DNA of 6,105 nucleotides. Origin: JBBRZF01 sp038236965. Lineage in GTDB: Bacteria; Acidobacteriota; Terriglobia; Terriglobales; Acidobacteriaceae. The stretch spans positions 1 through 6,105 of the forward strand of contig JBBRZF010000197.1 of the NCBI GenBank assembly GCA_038236965.1. The letters are read 5' to 3'. The notes beneath the pieces were generated by a model. It saw only the letters and a program-made list of their open reading frames with translations, was not told where the DNA came from and did no database searches. Position numbers and translations under genes: made by a program. This document shows, one piece after another, positions 1 to 5,088 of the stretch (the stretch's first letter is position 1; each line of letters opens with the position of its first letter).

Positions 1-874
1 CCACGTCGCTCTCATCCGTCTTCGCATAGACCTGCATCTTGGTCAGATCTTGCGCGATGGTGAACAGCGTCGGCGCCTGCAACGAAGCGGCCACCGTCTG
101 CCCAACATCCACGCTGCGCGCGACCACCGTGCCGTCGATCGGAGCCACGATCACCGCGTGATTCACGTTCGTCTGCGCGACGTCCACCGCCGCCTGGCGT
201 TGTTTCACCTGAGCCTGTGCCTGCGCTACCGACGCTTGCGATGAATTCACCTGTGCCACCGCGGAATCGTAGTTCGCCTGCGAAACGTCCAGTTGCTGCT
301 GGCTCATCACTCCGGCCTTAGCCAGTTTATTCGTGCGCTCCAGGTCCTGCTTCATCTGCAACGACTCGGCTCTCGACTTCGCCAGGTTCGCCTGTGCTAC
401 GCCCATACTCGCCCGAGCGTTGTCCAGGTCGGCTTGCGCCTGCATCAGATTGCCCATGAAGATCGAGGGATCGATGCGCGCAACTACCTGCCCTTTCTTT
501 ACTCGCGAGTTGAAGTCCGCATAAAGATTCGATATCGTGCCAGAAACCTGCGAACCAACCTGCACGGTCGTCACCGCGTTGATCGTGCCAGTCGCTTCCA
601 CGACCGCGCGTAGATCTCCGTGTTCAGCTTTAGCTGTGAAATATTGCGGTTTTTCGTTGGTCTTGAATGCGTAGGCGCCAACCACCGCCACCGCGACCAA
701 CGCGACTATGAGAATGAACCACTTATTTTTGAGTACGCTCAAAAAGCTGCCCCTTGCACTTCGATTACGATCCGTCACGCTCAACTGCGCGTAGCTGTTC
801 TCTTCCGCGCCTCTATACAGGCTCTGCTCGCGCGCCGCGGTCTTGCTTTGAACTTCTTCTACTTGCGGCAGCAT
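1..874 (-). CDS. MacA-like efflux periplasmic adaptor subunit (HlyD/RND-MFP family), partial, C-terminus beyond the window
   Basis: This adaptor links an inner-membrane efflux transporter, probably a MacB-type ABC pump, to an outer-membrane channel. The 291 visible codons show, in order: a cytoplasmic N-terminus (about 1-50), one membrane helix (about 52-70), the first half of a lipoyl-like domain (about 107-136, with VGSQVSGTIS), a long Gln/Ala-rich alpha-hairpin (about 137-236), the second lipoyl half (about 241-263, with APIDGTVVARSVDVGQTV) and the start of the beta-barrel domain (QAPTLFTIAQDLTKMQV, 266-282). That last segment is close to what is known for MacA. The start is set by an AGGAG Shine-Dalgarno (complement of 885-889) 10 bases before the ATG. 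A nearer ATG at 884 is out of frame and stops after seven codons. The N-terminal segment before the helix is longer than in E. coli MacA. The pump partner is not in the window, so the substrate (macrolide, peptide, lipid or other) cannot be named. Family is near certain; the exact MacA subfamily is likely. Confidence 0.92.
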   Translation of the reverse strand, partial: MLPQVEEVQSKTAAREQSLYRGAEENSYAQLSVTDRNRSARGSFLSVLKNKWFILIVALVAVAVVGAYAFKTNEKPQYFTAKAEHGDLRAVVEATGTINAVTTVQVGSQVSGTISNLYADFNSRVKKGQVVARIDPSIFMGNLMQAQADLDNARASMGVAQANLAKSRAESLQMKQDLERTNKLAKAGVMSQQQLDVSQANYDSAVAQVNSSQASVAQAQAQVKQRQAAVDVAQTNVNHAVIVAPIDGTVVARSVDVGQTVAASLQAPTLFTIAQDLTKMQVYAKTDESDV

Positions 875-904
875 TGTTTCATAACTCCTGGATTTTCACG
901 GTCT

Positions 905-910
905 ATTGTA
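905..910 (-). promoter_or_regulatory. Possible -10 element of the efflux adaptor gene
   Basis: On the minus strand this reads TACAAT, one base from the sigma-70 consensus. It sits so that transcription would start near 898, giving a leader of about 24 bases that includes the AGGAG at 885-889. No good -35 hexamer lies 16-18 bases upstream, so this is a weak call from position and -10 match only. Confidence 0.35.
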
Positions 911-968
911 AAAACCCGGATTCTTAACGCTAGTTCTGCTCACAGAAACCGGCGCAAACGGAGCGTTC

Positions 969-985
969 GCAGTCGTTTAGACTGC
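969..985. promoter_or_regulatory. Perfect 6-bp inverted repeat (operator-like dyad) upstream of the adaptor gene
   Basis: GCAGTC and GACTGC flank the 5-base centre GTTTA, giving a 17-bp dyad about 95 bases upstream of the adaptor ATG. Size and symmetry suit a dimeric repressor such as a TetR- or MarR-type protein, which often control efflux genes, but no regulator gene is visible. It lies upstream of the proposed -10, so it could instead act as an activator site or be a chance dyad. Confidence 0.35.
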
Positions 986-999
986 CAAGGAAAAAGAAG

Positions 1000-1015
1000 G
1001 TAAGCAGAAACTTAC
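1000..1015. promoter_or_regulatory. Second operator-like dyad in the divergent intergenic region
   Basis: GTAAG and CTTAC form a perfect 5-bp inverted repeat around a 6-base centre, only 14 bases from the dyad at 969-985. It is followed on the plus strand by ATTTTT, so a weak hairpin-plus-T-tract reading is also possible. Nothing else decides between these readings. Confidence 0.25.
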
Positions 1016-1107
1016 ATTTTTCCATCTTGGAGTCCTCACTCGCAAAGCGTTCCCGCCCGTTCTCCCGCTTCGCCCCCGTAGCTCGCTTCCTCTACCTCTA
1101 CATCCTG

Positions 1108-1126
1108 GTAGCAACCGGTTGACTAC
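1108..1126. promoter_or_regulatory. Candidate operator just upstream of modA
   Basis: The core CAACCGGTTG (1112-1121) is a perfect 10-bp palindrome. It is flanked by GTAG on the left and, offset by one base, CTAC on the right. CTACCGTAG (1123-1131) follows and is itself a dyad. The region ends about 30 bases before the modA ATG, where a repressor would be expected. A TACAAT hexamer at 1137-1142 is a possible -10; the TTGACT at 1119-1124 is only 12 bases from it, too close for a standard sigma-70 pair. The sequence does not resemble the known E. coli ModE site, so any regulator is unknown. Confidence 0.4.
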
Positions 1127-1156
1127 CGTAGCGGACTACAATGCTTTCGAGGCCTT

Positions 1157-1918
1157 ATGACTCTTCGTAGATGGTTGTGCGTTTGCGCGGCCCTGCTGCT
1201 GTTCGTCGCACCCACCTTCGCCGACGAAATCCGCGTCGCCGCCGCCAGCGATTTGCAATTCGCCATGAAGACTCTCGGCACACAGTTCCAGCAGCAGACG
1301 GGACACACACTCCTGGTCAGCTATGGCTCCAGCGGAAACCTCTATTCGCAGATTCTCAACGGCGCGCCCTACGACCTCTTTTTCTCCGCCGATTCCGACC
1401 TGCCACGCCGACTCACCGAAGCCTCCCTCGCCCGCGCGGACACGCTCTACCAGTACGGACGCGGATGGCTGGTCCTCTGGGCTCCGAAAGATTCCGGCCT
1501 GGACCCGCGCGCCACACACCTCAACGCGCTCTTCGCCCCCAGCGTCCAGAAGATCGCCATCGGCAACCCGCAACACGCTCCCTATGGACGCGCCGCCGTA
1601 GCCGCCCTCCGCAAAGCCGGAATCTACGACCGCGTCGCTACCAAACTCGTTTATGGGGAGAACATCAGCCAGACCGCGCAGTTCGTGCAATCCGGCAACG
1701 CCCAGATAGGCATCCTCGCGCAATCGCTAGTCCTGGCTCCGGCCATGCAGGACAAAGGCCTCTGGTGGGAACTCCCTGCCCACTCCTACCCCGCCATCAA
1801 CCAGTCGGTAGTGCTTCTCCGCTCCGCCCAACACGCCGAGGCAGCCAAAGCCTTCCTCGCATTCCTGCGCACTCCCGCCGCCCAACACATCCTGGAAATC
1901 TACGGCTTCCGCCGCTAG
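1157..1918 (+). CDS. modA: Molybdate ABC transporter, periplasmic substrate-binding protein ModA
   Basis: This protein captures molybdate (and usually tungstate) in the periplasm and delivers it to the ModBC transporter. The 253-residue precursor starts with a signal peptide (basic Arg4-Arg5, hydrophobic 6-19, likely cleavage after Ala22 in PTFA-DE). ModA hallmarks follow: AAASDL (28-33) with the oxyanion-contacting Ser31, YGSSGNLYSQI (56-66) with Ser58/Ser59, NGAPYDLFFSAD (68-79), IGNPQHAPYGRAA (135-147) and VYGENISQTAQFVQSGNAQIG (165-185). Length is normal for the family. In the segment where E. coli ModA places a ligand-contacting Tyr (GFVY), this protein reads GILA (185-188), so Tyr appears replaced by Ala; this also occurs in some other ModA groups. 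A GAGG only 4 bases before the ATG is a short-spaced ribosome site. The partners modB and modC lie about 1.1 kb downstream on the same strand rather than directly adjacent. Confidence 0.95.
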   Translation: MTLRRWLCVCAALLLFVAPTFADEIRVAAASDLQFAMKTLGTQFQQQTGHTLLVSYGSSGNLYSQILNGAPYDLFFSADSDLPRRLTEASLARADTLYQYGRGWLVLWAPKDSGLDPRATHLNALFAPSVQKIAIGNPQHAPYGRAAVAALRKAGIYDRVATKLVYGENISQTAQFVQSGNAQIGILAQSLVLAPAMQDKGLWWELPAHSYPAINQSVVLLRSAQHAEAAKAFLAFLRTPAAQHILEIYGFRR

Positions 1919-2059
1919 AGCGAGGACAACTCGGCCTGCAGCTTTTTTTGGAACCGCTGATTTGGTGTCCCAGGATGGTGGAAGTCGTTCGCAAATTCGC
2001 TTTGTAGCTGGCATTATGGAAATAGTGCGGCAAGCCCCAGAAGGCAGGAGGAACTCATT
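1919..2059 (+). other. Intergenic region between modA and the DUF305 gene
   Basis: A small hairpin (CGAG 1921-1924, CTCG 1930-1933) is followed at 1943-1949 by a run of seven T. The stem is only 4 bp and ten bases separate it from the T-run, so this is at best a poor intrinsic terminator for modA. The right end carries a strong AGGAGG (2046-2051) for the next gene. I see no clear promoter, so co-transcription with modA is possible. Confidence 0.4.
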
Positions 2060-2512
2060 ATGAATAACTATGGACGCTTCAGCGTCATGATCGCAACATC
2101 AACCATCGTAATGCTGGGATTGATGTATCTCAATACCTTCCAGCTTGACCACGTCTATTTCAGCGAAACCAGAGCCTACATGGCGTTGGTGATGGGTGCC
2201 GCGATGGCGGTTATCATGCTGCTCTTCATGAAGAAGATGTATGCTGACCGCCGTATGAACATCGGTATCCTCGCCCTCAGCGTCGTAGTATTCGCTGGCG
2301 CGCTCTGGCTGGTCCGCAGCCAGGAGACGGTTGAAGACGTTTCCTATATGAAAGCGATGATCCCACACCACTCGATCGCCATTCTGACAAGTGGACGCGC
2401 CCATATTTCCGATCCCCGCGTCCGCAAGCTTGCCGATGGAATCATAGAAACTCAAAAAAGAGAGATTGCCCAAATGAAGGCTCTCATCTCCGAACTGGAG
2501 AGCCAACGCTAA
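2060..2512 (+). CDS. Membrane-anchored DUF305 domain protein
   Basis: The 150-residue protein has three predicted membrane helices (about 6-25, 38-58 and 66-86) followed by a short DUF305 domain. Its hallmark is YMKAMIPHHSIAI (96-108), with the His103-His104 pair and preceding Met residues, followed by the helix KLADGIIETQKREIAQM (124-140). DUF305 proteins are helical, ferritin-like folds. Some are linked to copper or other metal handling, but most have no proven function, so metal binding here is inference from the His/Met motif. Topology would place the domain on one face of the inner membrane, probably the periplasmic side. The start is firm: AGGAGG lies 8 bases before the ATG. It sits between modA and modBC on the same strand, which is not a standard mod gene position. 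It looks less GC-rich in codon choice than modABC (judged by eye), consistent with a later insertion. Confidence 0.85.
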   Translation: MNNYGRFSVMIATSTIVMLGLMYLNTFQLDHVYFSETRAYMALVMGAAMAVIMLLFMKKMYADRRMNIGILALSVVVFAGALWLVRSQETVEDVSYMKAMIPHHSIAILTSGRAHISDPRVRKLADGIIETQKREIAQMKALISELESQR

Positions 2513-2528
2513 CGCGCAAAGGGCGCGT
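2512..2528 (+). repeat. Short hairpin directly at the DUF305 stop codon
   Basis: ACGCGC (2512-2517) and GCGCGT (2523-2528) pair perfectly around a 5-base loop, with the first base lying in the stop codon. No T-tract follows, so it is not a standard intrinsic terminator; it could protect the 3' end of the transcript or slow polymerase. Confidence 0.35.
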
Positions 2529-2555
2529 GGACGTCAAATTAAAATCCCTGTCGGT

Positions 2556-2590
2556 GCCCAACATATGCCCGACGTTGGCATATGTGGGGC
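2556..2590 (+). terminator. Strong stem-loop with pyrimidine tail, likely terminator after the DUF305 gene
   Basis: The arms 2556-2569 and 2577-2590 pair at 13 of 14 positions around a 7-base loop, with one A-G mismatch; the core is ACATATGCC / GGCATATGT. The sequence after it, CTTTCTCTTC (2591-2600), is pyrimidine-rich but not a clean T-run. It begins 44 bases after the DUF305 stop. If it terminates, modBC would need a separate promoter. It may instead be one more dispersed hairpin element of this block. Confidence 0.5.
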
Positions 2591-2653
2591 CTTTCTCTTC
2601 GGAACTCCTCCAAATTCAATCGGTGAAGGTCGAAGGCCGAGAGTCTGCTTTAT

Positions 2654-2690
2654 CCCACGTTAACGCCGAAAGGTACGGCGCGAACGTGGG
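2654..2690. repeat. Two-tier inverted repeat (CCCACGTT / AACGTGGG)
   Basis: The outer arms CCCACGTT (2654-2661) and AACGTGGG (2683-2690) pair perfectly. Inside them CGCCG (2664-2668) pairs with CGGCG (2676-2680) around a 7-base loop, leaving a 2x2 internal bulge. The right arm runs into GGCAC-CGACGA-GTGCC (2690-2705), another perfect 5-bp hairpin. The overall form, ending in GTGGGGCACC, looks like a dispersed intergenic hairpin family that I associate with Acidobacteriota, but this is from memory. Confidence 0.7.
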
Positions 2691-2730
2691 GCACCGACGA
2701 GTGCCGCATTGGGTTGGGATGGGCCGTTAC

Positions 2731-2750
2731 GGCACGGCTAAAGCCGTGCC
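2731..2750. repeat. Perfect 9-bp inverted repeat with minimal loop
   Basis: GGCACGGCT (2731-2739) and AGCCGTGCC (2742-2750) are exact inverse complements separated by AA, folding as an 8-bp stem with a TAAA tetraloop. Such a short, perfect, GC-rich palindrome in an intergenic block is typical of REP-like elements. The flank CTATCAAAGC has no T-run, so termination is unlikely. Confidence 0.75.
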
Positions 2751-2790
2751 CTATCAAAGCATGCCGAGATCGTTTTAAGAGCAAGAGCTA

Positions 2791-2842
2791 GACGAGCTTT
2801 GCTCGTCCGCCACGGACGGGGGCGTCCGGGCCCACGCGGGCC
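2791..2842. repeat. Cluster of three tandem hairpins before the hexamer array
   Basis: Three perfect stems follow one another: GACGAGC-TTT-GCTCGTC (2791-2807), CGGACG-GGGG-CGTCCG (2813-2828) and GGCCC-ACGC-GGGCC (2829-2842). The middle one has the same layout, a GC stem with a G-rich tetraloop, as the hairpin at 2963-2982 on the other side of the array. This suggests related elements bracketing the array. Confidence 0.65.
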
Positions 2843-2961
2843 AAGGGCAAAGGCAAAGGCAAGGTCAAGGTCAAGGGCAAGGTCAAGGTCAAGGTCAAGG
2901 GCAAGGTCAAGGTCAAGGTCAAGGGCAAAGGCAAGGTCAAGGGCAAAGGCAAAGTCAAAGA
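2842..2961. repeat. Hexanucleotide tandem array, 20 units of CAARGK-type sequence
   Basis: The stretch divides exactly into twenty 6-base units: nine CAAGGT, five CAAGGG, four CAAAGG, one CAAAGT and one CAAAGA. There is higher-order order: the 24-base block of three CAAGGT plus one CAAGGG occurs identically at 2878-2901 and 2902-2925, preceded by a shorter version (2860-2877). Edge units diverge more than central ones, as expected for an array growing and shrinking in its middle. One strand is purine-rich with regularly spaced GG or GGG runs; the other repeats TTGACC. Both strands stay open in some frames only because the unit length is a multiple of three. Confidence 0.95.
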
Positions 2962-2962
2962 C

Positions 2963-2982
2963 CGCGAGCGAGGGCGCTCGCG
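2963..2982. repeat. Perfect 8-bp GC hairpin closing the hexamer array
   Basis: CGCGAGCG (2963-2970) and CGCTCGCG (2975-2982) pair perfectly around the tetraloop AGGG, starting two bases after the last hexamer unit. It mirrors the 2813-2828 hairpin in design. No T-run follows, so it is a structural repeat rather than a clear terminator. It lies about 60 bases before modB and could affect the modB leader. Confidence 0.7.
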
Positions 2983-3044
2983 CCACATTAGGCAACAGCA
3001 CGCAACAGCCACAATGCTTTTGCATGTGATACCTTCGCTCAGCA

Positions 3045-3716
3045 ATGTTCCAGCCGCTTGCACTCACACTTCGACTCGCCGCCATCGTCGCGGGCTTGCT
3101 CTTCTTCCTCGCCATGCCGATCGCTTACTGGATCGCCTACACGCGGCGTCCGTGGAAGTTCCTCGTCGAAGCCGTGGTCGCACTCCCACTGGTGCTGCCG
3201 CCAACCGTGCTCGGCTTCTACCTTCTATTACTGTTCGGGCCGTTGACGCCTGTCGGACGCGGCTTCCAACATCTCACGGGACACATGCTGGCCTTCACCT
3301 TTGAAGGACTGGTCATCGGCTCCGTGCTTTACAGTCTGCCCTTCGCCGTGCAGCCAATGGCTGCCAGTTTCACCGCCATCGATCCGCACTTGCTGGCCGC
3401 TTCGTCCACGCTCGGAGCGTCACGCTGGCGCACCTTTCTGCGCATCATCTTGCCGCTTTCCGTTCCCGGACTCATCACGGCCGTCACGCTCAGCTTCGCG
3501 CACACCATCGGAGAATTCGGCGTGGTGCTGATGATCGGCGGAAACATTCCGGGCGCGACGCAGACCATCTCCATCGCCATCTACGACCAGGTGCAGGCGC
3601 TCGACTACGCCGCCGCGAATTCCGCCGCGCTCGTGCTGCTGGTCATCTCGTTCGTGCTGTTGTCGGTCGTTTACGGATTCAACCGCCGCATCTGGGCAAT
3701 GTGGCCGTTCAAATGA
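3045..3716 (+). CDS. modB: Molybdate ABC transporter, permease protein ModB
   Basis: ModB forms the inner-membrane channel for molybdate, as a dimer docked to ModC and fed by ModA. The 223 residues are nearly all hydrophobic, with about five membrane helices (roughly 8-30, 43-65, 82-104, 136-160 and 192-214). LPLVLPPTVLGFYLL (48-62) is typical of ModB. The coupling (EAA) loop that contacts the ATPase is at about 118-142 (AASSTLGASRWRTFLRIILP, then LSVPG), and GEFGVVLMIGGNIPG (156-170) is also family-typical. Length matches the family. The ATG is the first in-frame start after a TGA at 3027-3029. No clear Shine-Dalgarno precedes it, so initiation may be weak. It overlaps modC by four bases (ATGA), indicating one transcript and coupled translation. 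Its leader follows a repeat array instead of modA. Confidence 0.94.
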   Translation: MFQPLALTLRLAAIVAGLLFFLAMPIAYWIAYTRRPWKFLVEAVVALPLVLPPTVLGFYLLLLFGPLTPVGRGFQHLTGHMLAFTFEGLVIGSVLYSLPFAVQPMAASFTAIDPHLLAASSTLGASRWRTFLRIILPLSVPGLITAVTLSFAHTIGEFGVVLMIGGNIPGATQTISIAIYDQVQALDYAAANSAALVLLVISFVLLSVVYGFNRRIWAMWPFK

Positions 3717-4927
3717 CCAACGCCCAGAACATCTCGACCGCCGCGCGCTCGCTTTATGCCTGTCTGCAGAAGCGCCTGGGGCGCAAAGCCGAGTCCTTCG
3801 CGCTCAACGTCGAACTGCAACTCGCGCCCGGAATCACCATCCTCTTTGGAGCCTCGGGCGCAGGCAAGACGACGCTGCTGGATTGCCTCGCCGGACTGGT
3901 CGCGCCCGACGAGGGACGCATCACACTGGGCGACGCCGTCCTCTACGACTCCGAACAGCGCACTTCGCGACGCAGCGAACATCGCCGCGTCGGATACCTC
4001 TTTCAGGATCTCGCTCTCTTTCCGCATCTGACCGCGCTGCAGAACGTAGAGTTCGGACTGGCGCATCTGCAAGCCGACGAGCGCCGCGCCAAGGCCTCGG
4101 CGATGTTGCGCTCCTTCAAGGTGGAAGCGGCCGCGTCGCGCAAACCTCGCAACCTCTCCGGCGGAGAGCGCCAGCGCGTCGCACTGGCCCGCGCGCTAGT
4201 CGCGGAACCCGACTTCCTCCTGCTCGACGAACCGCTCACCGGGCTCGATGCGCCTACCAAGCGCGCACTGGTCGCCGACCTGCGCTTGTGGAACGCGCGC
4301 CAGCAGGTTCCCATCCTCTATGTGACCCACGATCGCGACGAAGTGTATGCGCTGGGCGATCGCGTCATCGTGCTGGAGAAGGGAAGCGTCACCGCCGAAG
4401 GCACGCCGCACCAGGTACTGGAAACGCCCGAGCACGAATCCGTCGCGCAACTGGCTGGCTTCGAGAACGTCTTCGACGCCCGCGTCGTCGCGCTGCACCC
4501 GCAGCAGGGAACCATGACCTGCCAGTTCCTGCCGCGACTCGCCGACAGCAGCACCGTGCTGGCCGAGGTCTTCGCCGCCGAAGGCTCCGCCTCCAGCTTC
4601 GATCCCGTAGTCTTTGAGGCTCCGCTCATCGCGGCCTCGGTGGGAACGCGCGTGCGCATCGGACTCCGCGCGGGCGACATCCTCATCGCCACCGAGCGTC
4701 CGCACCACATCAGCGCCCGCAACATCCTGCCCGCCACCATCCAGCGACTGCAGAGACGCGACGTCATGTTCCTCGCCGAGGCCAAGCTCTCGGCGGCACC
4801 CAACGCGCTGTGCCTCGAGGTCCACCTGACCCCCGGCGCCGTGGACTCGCTAGGGCTCTCCCCCGGCACCCCCATCTGGCTGGTCATCAAAACCCACTCC
4901 TGCCGGGTGCTGAAGCCTGCGCGGTAA
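3713..4927 (+). CDS. modC: Molybdate ABC transporter, ATP-binding protein ModC
   Basis: ModC hydrolyses ATP on the cytoplasmic side to drive molybdate import through ModB. From the ATG at 3713 it has 404 residues. All ABC motifs are intact: Walker A GASGAGKT (46-53), Q-loop YLFQ (Gln98), signature LSGGERQR (148-155), Walker B FLLLDE (168-173), D-loop GLD (177-179) and switch His206 in VTHDRDE. A C-terminal regulatory region follows (about 250-400), with RIGLRAGDILI, HHISARNILPATI and a closing Mop/TOBE-like strand set; this region binds oxyanion or modulates transport in related ModC proteins. I chose the ATG at 3713 because it overlaps the modB stop as ATGA, a classic coupling arrangement. 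A GTG at 3701 in the same frame would add four residues. Length is slightly above E. coli ModC, mostly from a short N-terminal tail and a longer TOBE segment. Confidence 0.94.
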   Translation: MTNAQNISTAARSLYACLQKRLGRKAESFALNVELQLAPGITILFGASGAGKTTLLDCLAGLVAPDEGRITLGDAVLYDSEQRTSRRSEHRRVGYLFQDLALFPHLTALQNVEFGLAHLQADERRAKASAMLRSFKVEAAASRKPRNLSGGERQRVALARALVAEPDFLLLDEPLTGLDAPTKRALVADLRLWNARQQVPILYVTHDRDEVYALGDRVIVLEKGSVTAEGTPHQVLETPEHESVAQLAGFENVFDARVVALHPQQGTMTCQFLPRLADSSTVLAEVFAAEGSASSFDPVVFEAPLIAASVGTRVRIGLRAGDILIATERPHHISARNILPATIQRLQRRDVMFLAEAKLSAAPNALCLEVHLTPGAVDSLGLSPGTPIWLVIKTHSCRVLKPAR

Positions 4928-5046
4928 AGCGTTGTAACGTTCGCGCCGATCAAGAAGAAGAAGGCCGGAGGCGTTTTGTGTGTGCCGTGGTCAACAGCAG
5001 ATGAGTGATGGCAATCACATATCCAGCGCGATTTTCCGGCTAGACT

Positions 5047-5073
5047 GATAATGAAATTGAAATTCATATTCAA
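5047..5073 (+). promoter_or_regulatory. Possible promoter and operator of the barrel-protein gene
   Basis: GATAAT (5047-5052) is a good -10 candidate, though no convincing -35 lies 16-18 bases upstream. Immediately after it, TTGAAATTCATATTCAA (5057-5073) is a 17-bp dyad with perfect 5-bp arms that would cover the transcription start near 5059, where a repressor would block initiation. The 15-bp core TGAAATTCATATTCA matches the symmetric Fur-type form TGATAAT-N-ATTATCA at 10 of 14 arm positions, so a Fur/Zur-family site is possible. AT-rich promoter DNA can give such matches by chance. Confidence 0.4.
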
Positions 5074-5088
5074 ATCAAAGAAGCCATC

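Larger units (their letters stand above)
2513..3044. other. Non-coding repeat-and-hairpin block between the DUF305 gene and modB
   Basis: This 532-base stretch contains no credible gene. It holds consecutive inverted repeats (2556-2590, 2654-2690, 2690-2705, 2731-2750, 2791-2807, 2813-2828, 2829-2842), a 120-bp hexamer array (2842-2961) and a further hairpin (2963-2982). Near the right end are a direct repeat GCAACAGC (2992-2999 and 3002-3009) and a small dyad ATGC-TTTT-GCAT (3014-3025) just before modB. Frames that stay open here do so because of low-complexity sequence, not coding. The look is that of dispersed intergenic elements inserted side by side. Confidence 0.8.

Noticed and set aside
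620..1003. Plus-strand open frame of 127 codons opposite the efflux adaptor gene
   Set aside because: It is antisense to the well-supported adaptor coding sequence and its upstream region, with no domain or ribosome site.
1119..1142. TTGACT plus TACAAT as a sigma-70 promoter for modA
   Set aside because: The spacing is 12 bases instead of 16-18. Only the TACAAT hexamer is kept as a possible -10.
2527..2778. Plus-strand open frame of 83 codons after the DUF305 gene
   Set aside because: It runs through at least four perfect hairpins and shows no domain or ribosome site, so it is non-coding repeat DNA.
2771..2790. GTTTTAAGAGCAAGAGCTAG resembles the start of a Cas9 guide-RNA repeat
   Set aside because: Only a few bases match, there is no repeat-spacer array, no anti-repeat pairing and no cas gene; the similarity is coincidental.
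2842..2961. Hexamer array as a CRISPR array or iteron-type replication origin
   Set aside because: Units are 6 bp with no unique spacers. There is no initiator gene, DnaA-box cluster or AT-rich unwinding region beside it.
2799..3029. Plus-strand open frame with an Arg-Ser/Arg-Ala/Lys-Ala repeat protein
   Set aside because: It is the translation of the same hexamer array, resembling an RS-repeat protein only by composition; no Shine-Dalgarno and no conserved flanks.
2738..3115. Minus-strand open frame of 125 codons across the hexamer array, rich in Leu-Asp and Leu-Ala dipeptides
   Set aside because: It is open only because the 6-base repeat unit cannot create stops in that frame. It overlaps hairpins and the start of modB and has no domain.
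4928..5046. Terminator after modC
   Set aside because: Only short stems such as GCC-GGA-GGC before GTTTTG were found; none is long enough to call.
4318..5073. Minus-strand open frame of 251 codons opposite modC
   Set aside because: It is a long antisense frame caused by the GC-rich codon pattern of modC, which has complete ABC motifs on the plus strand.
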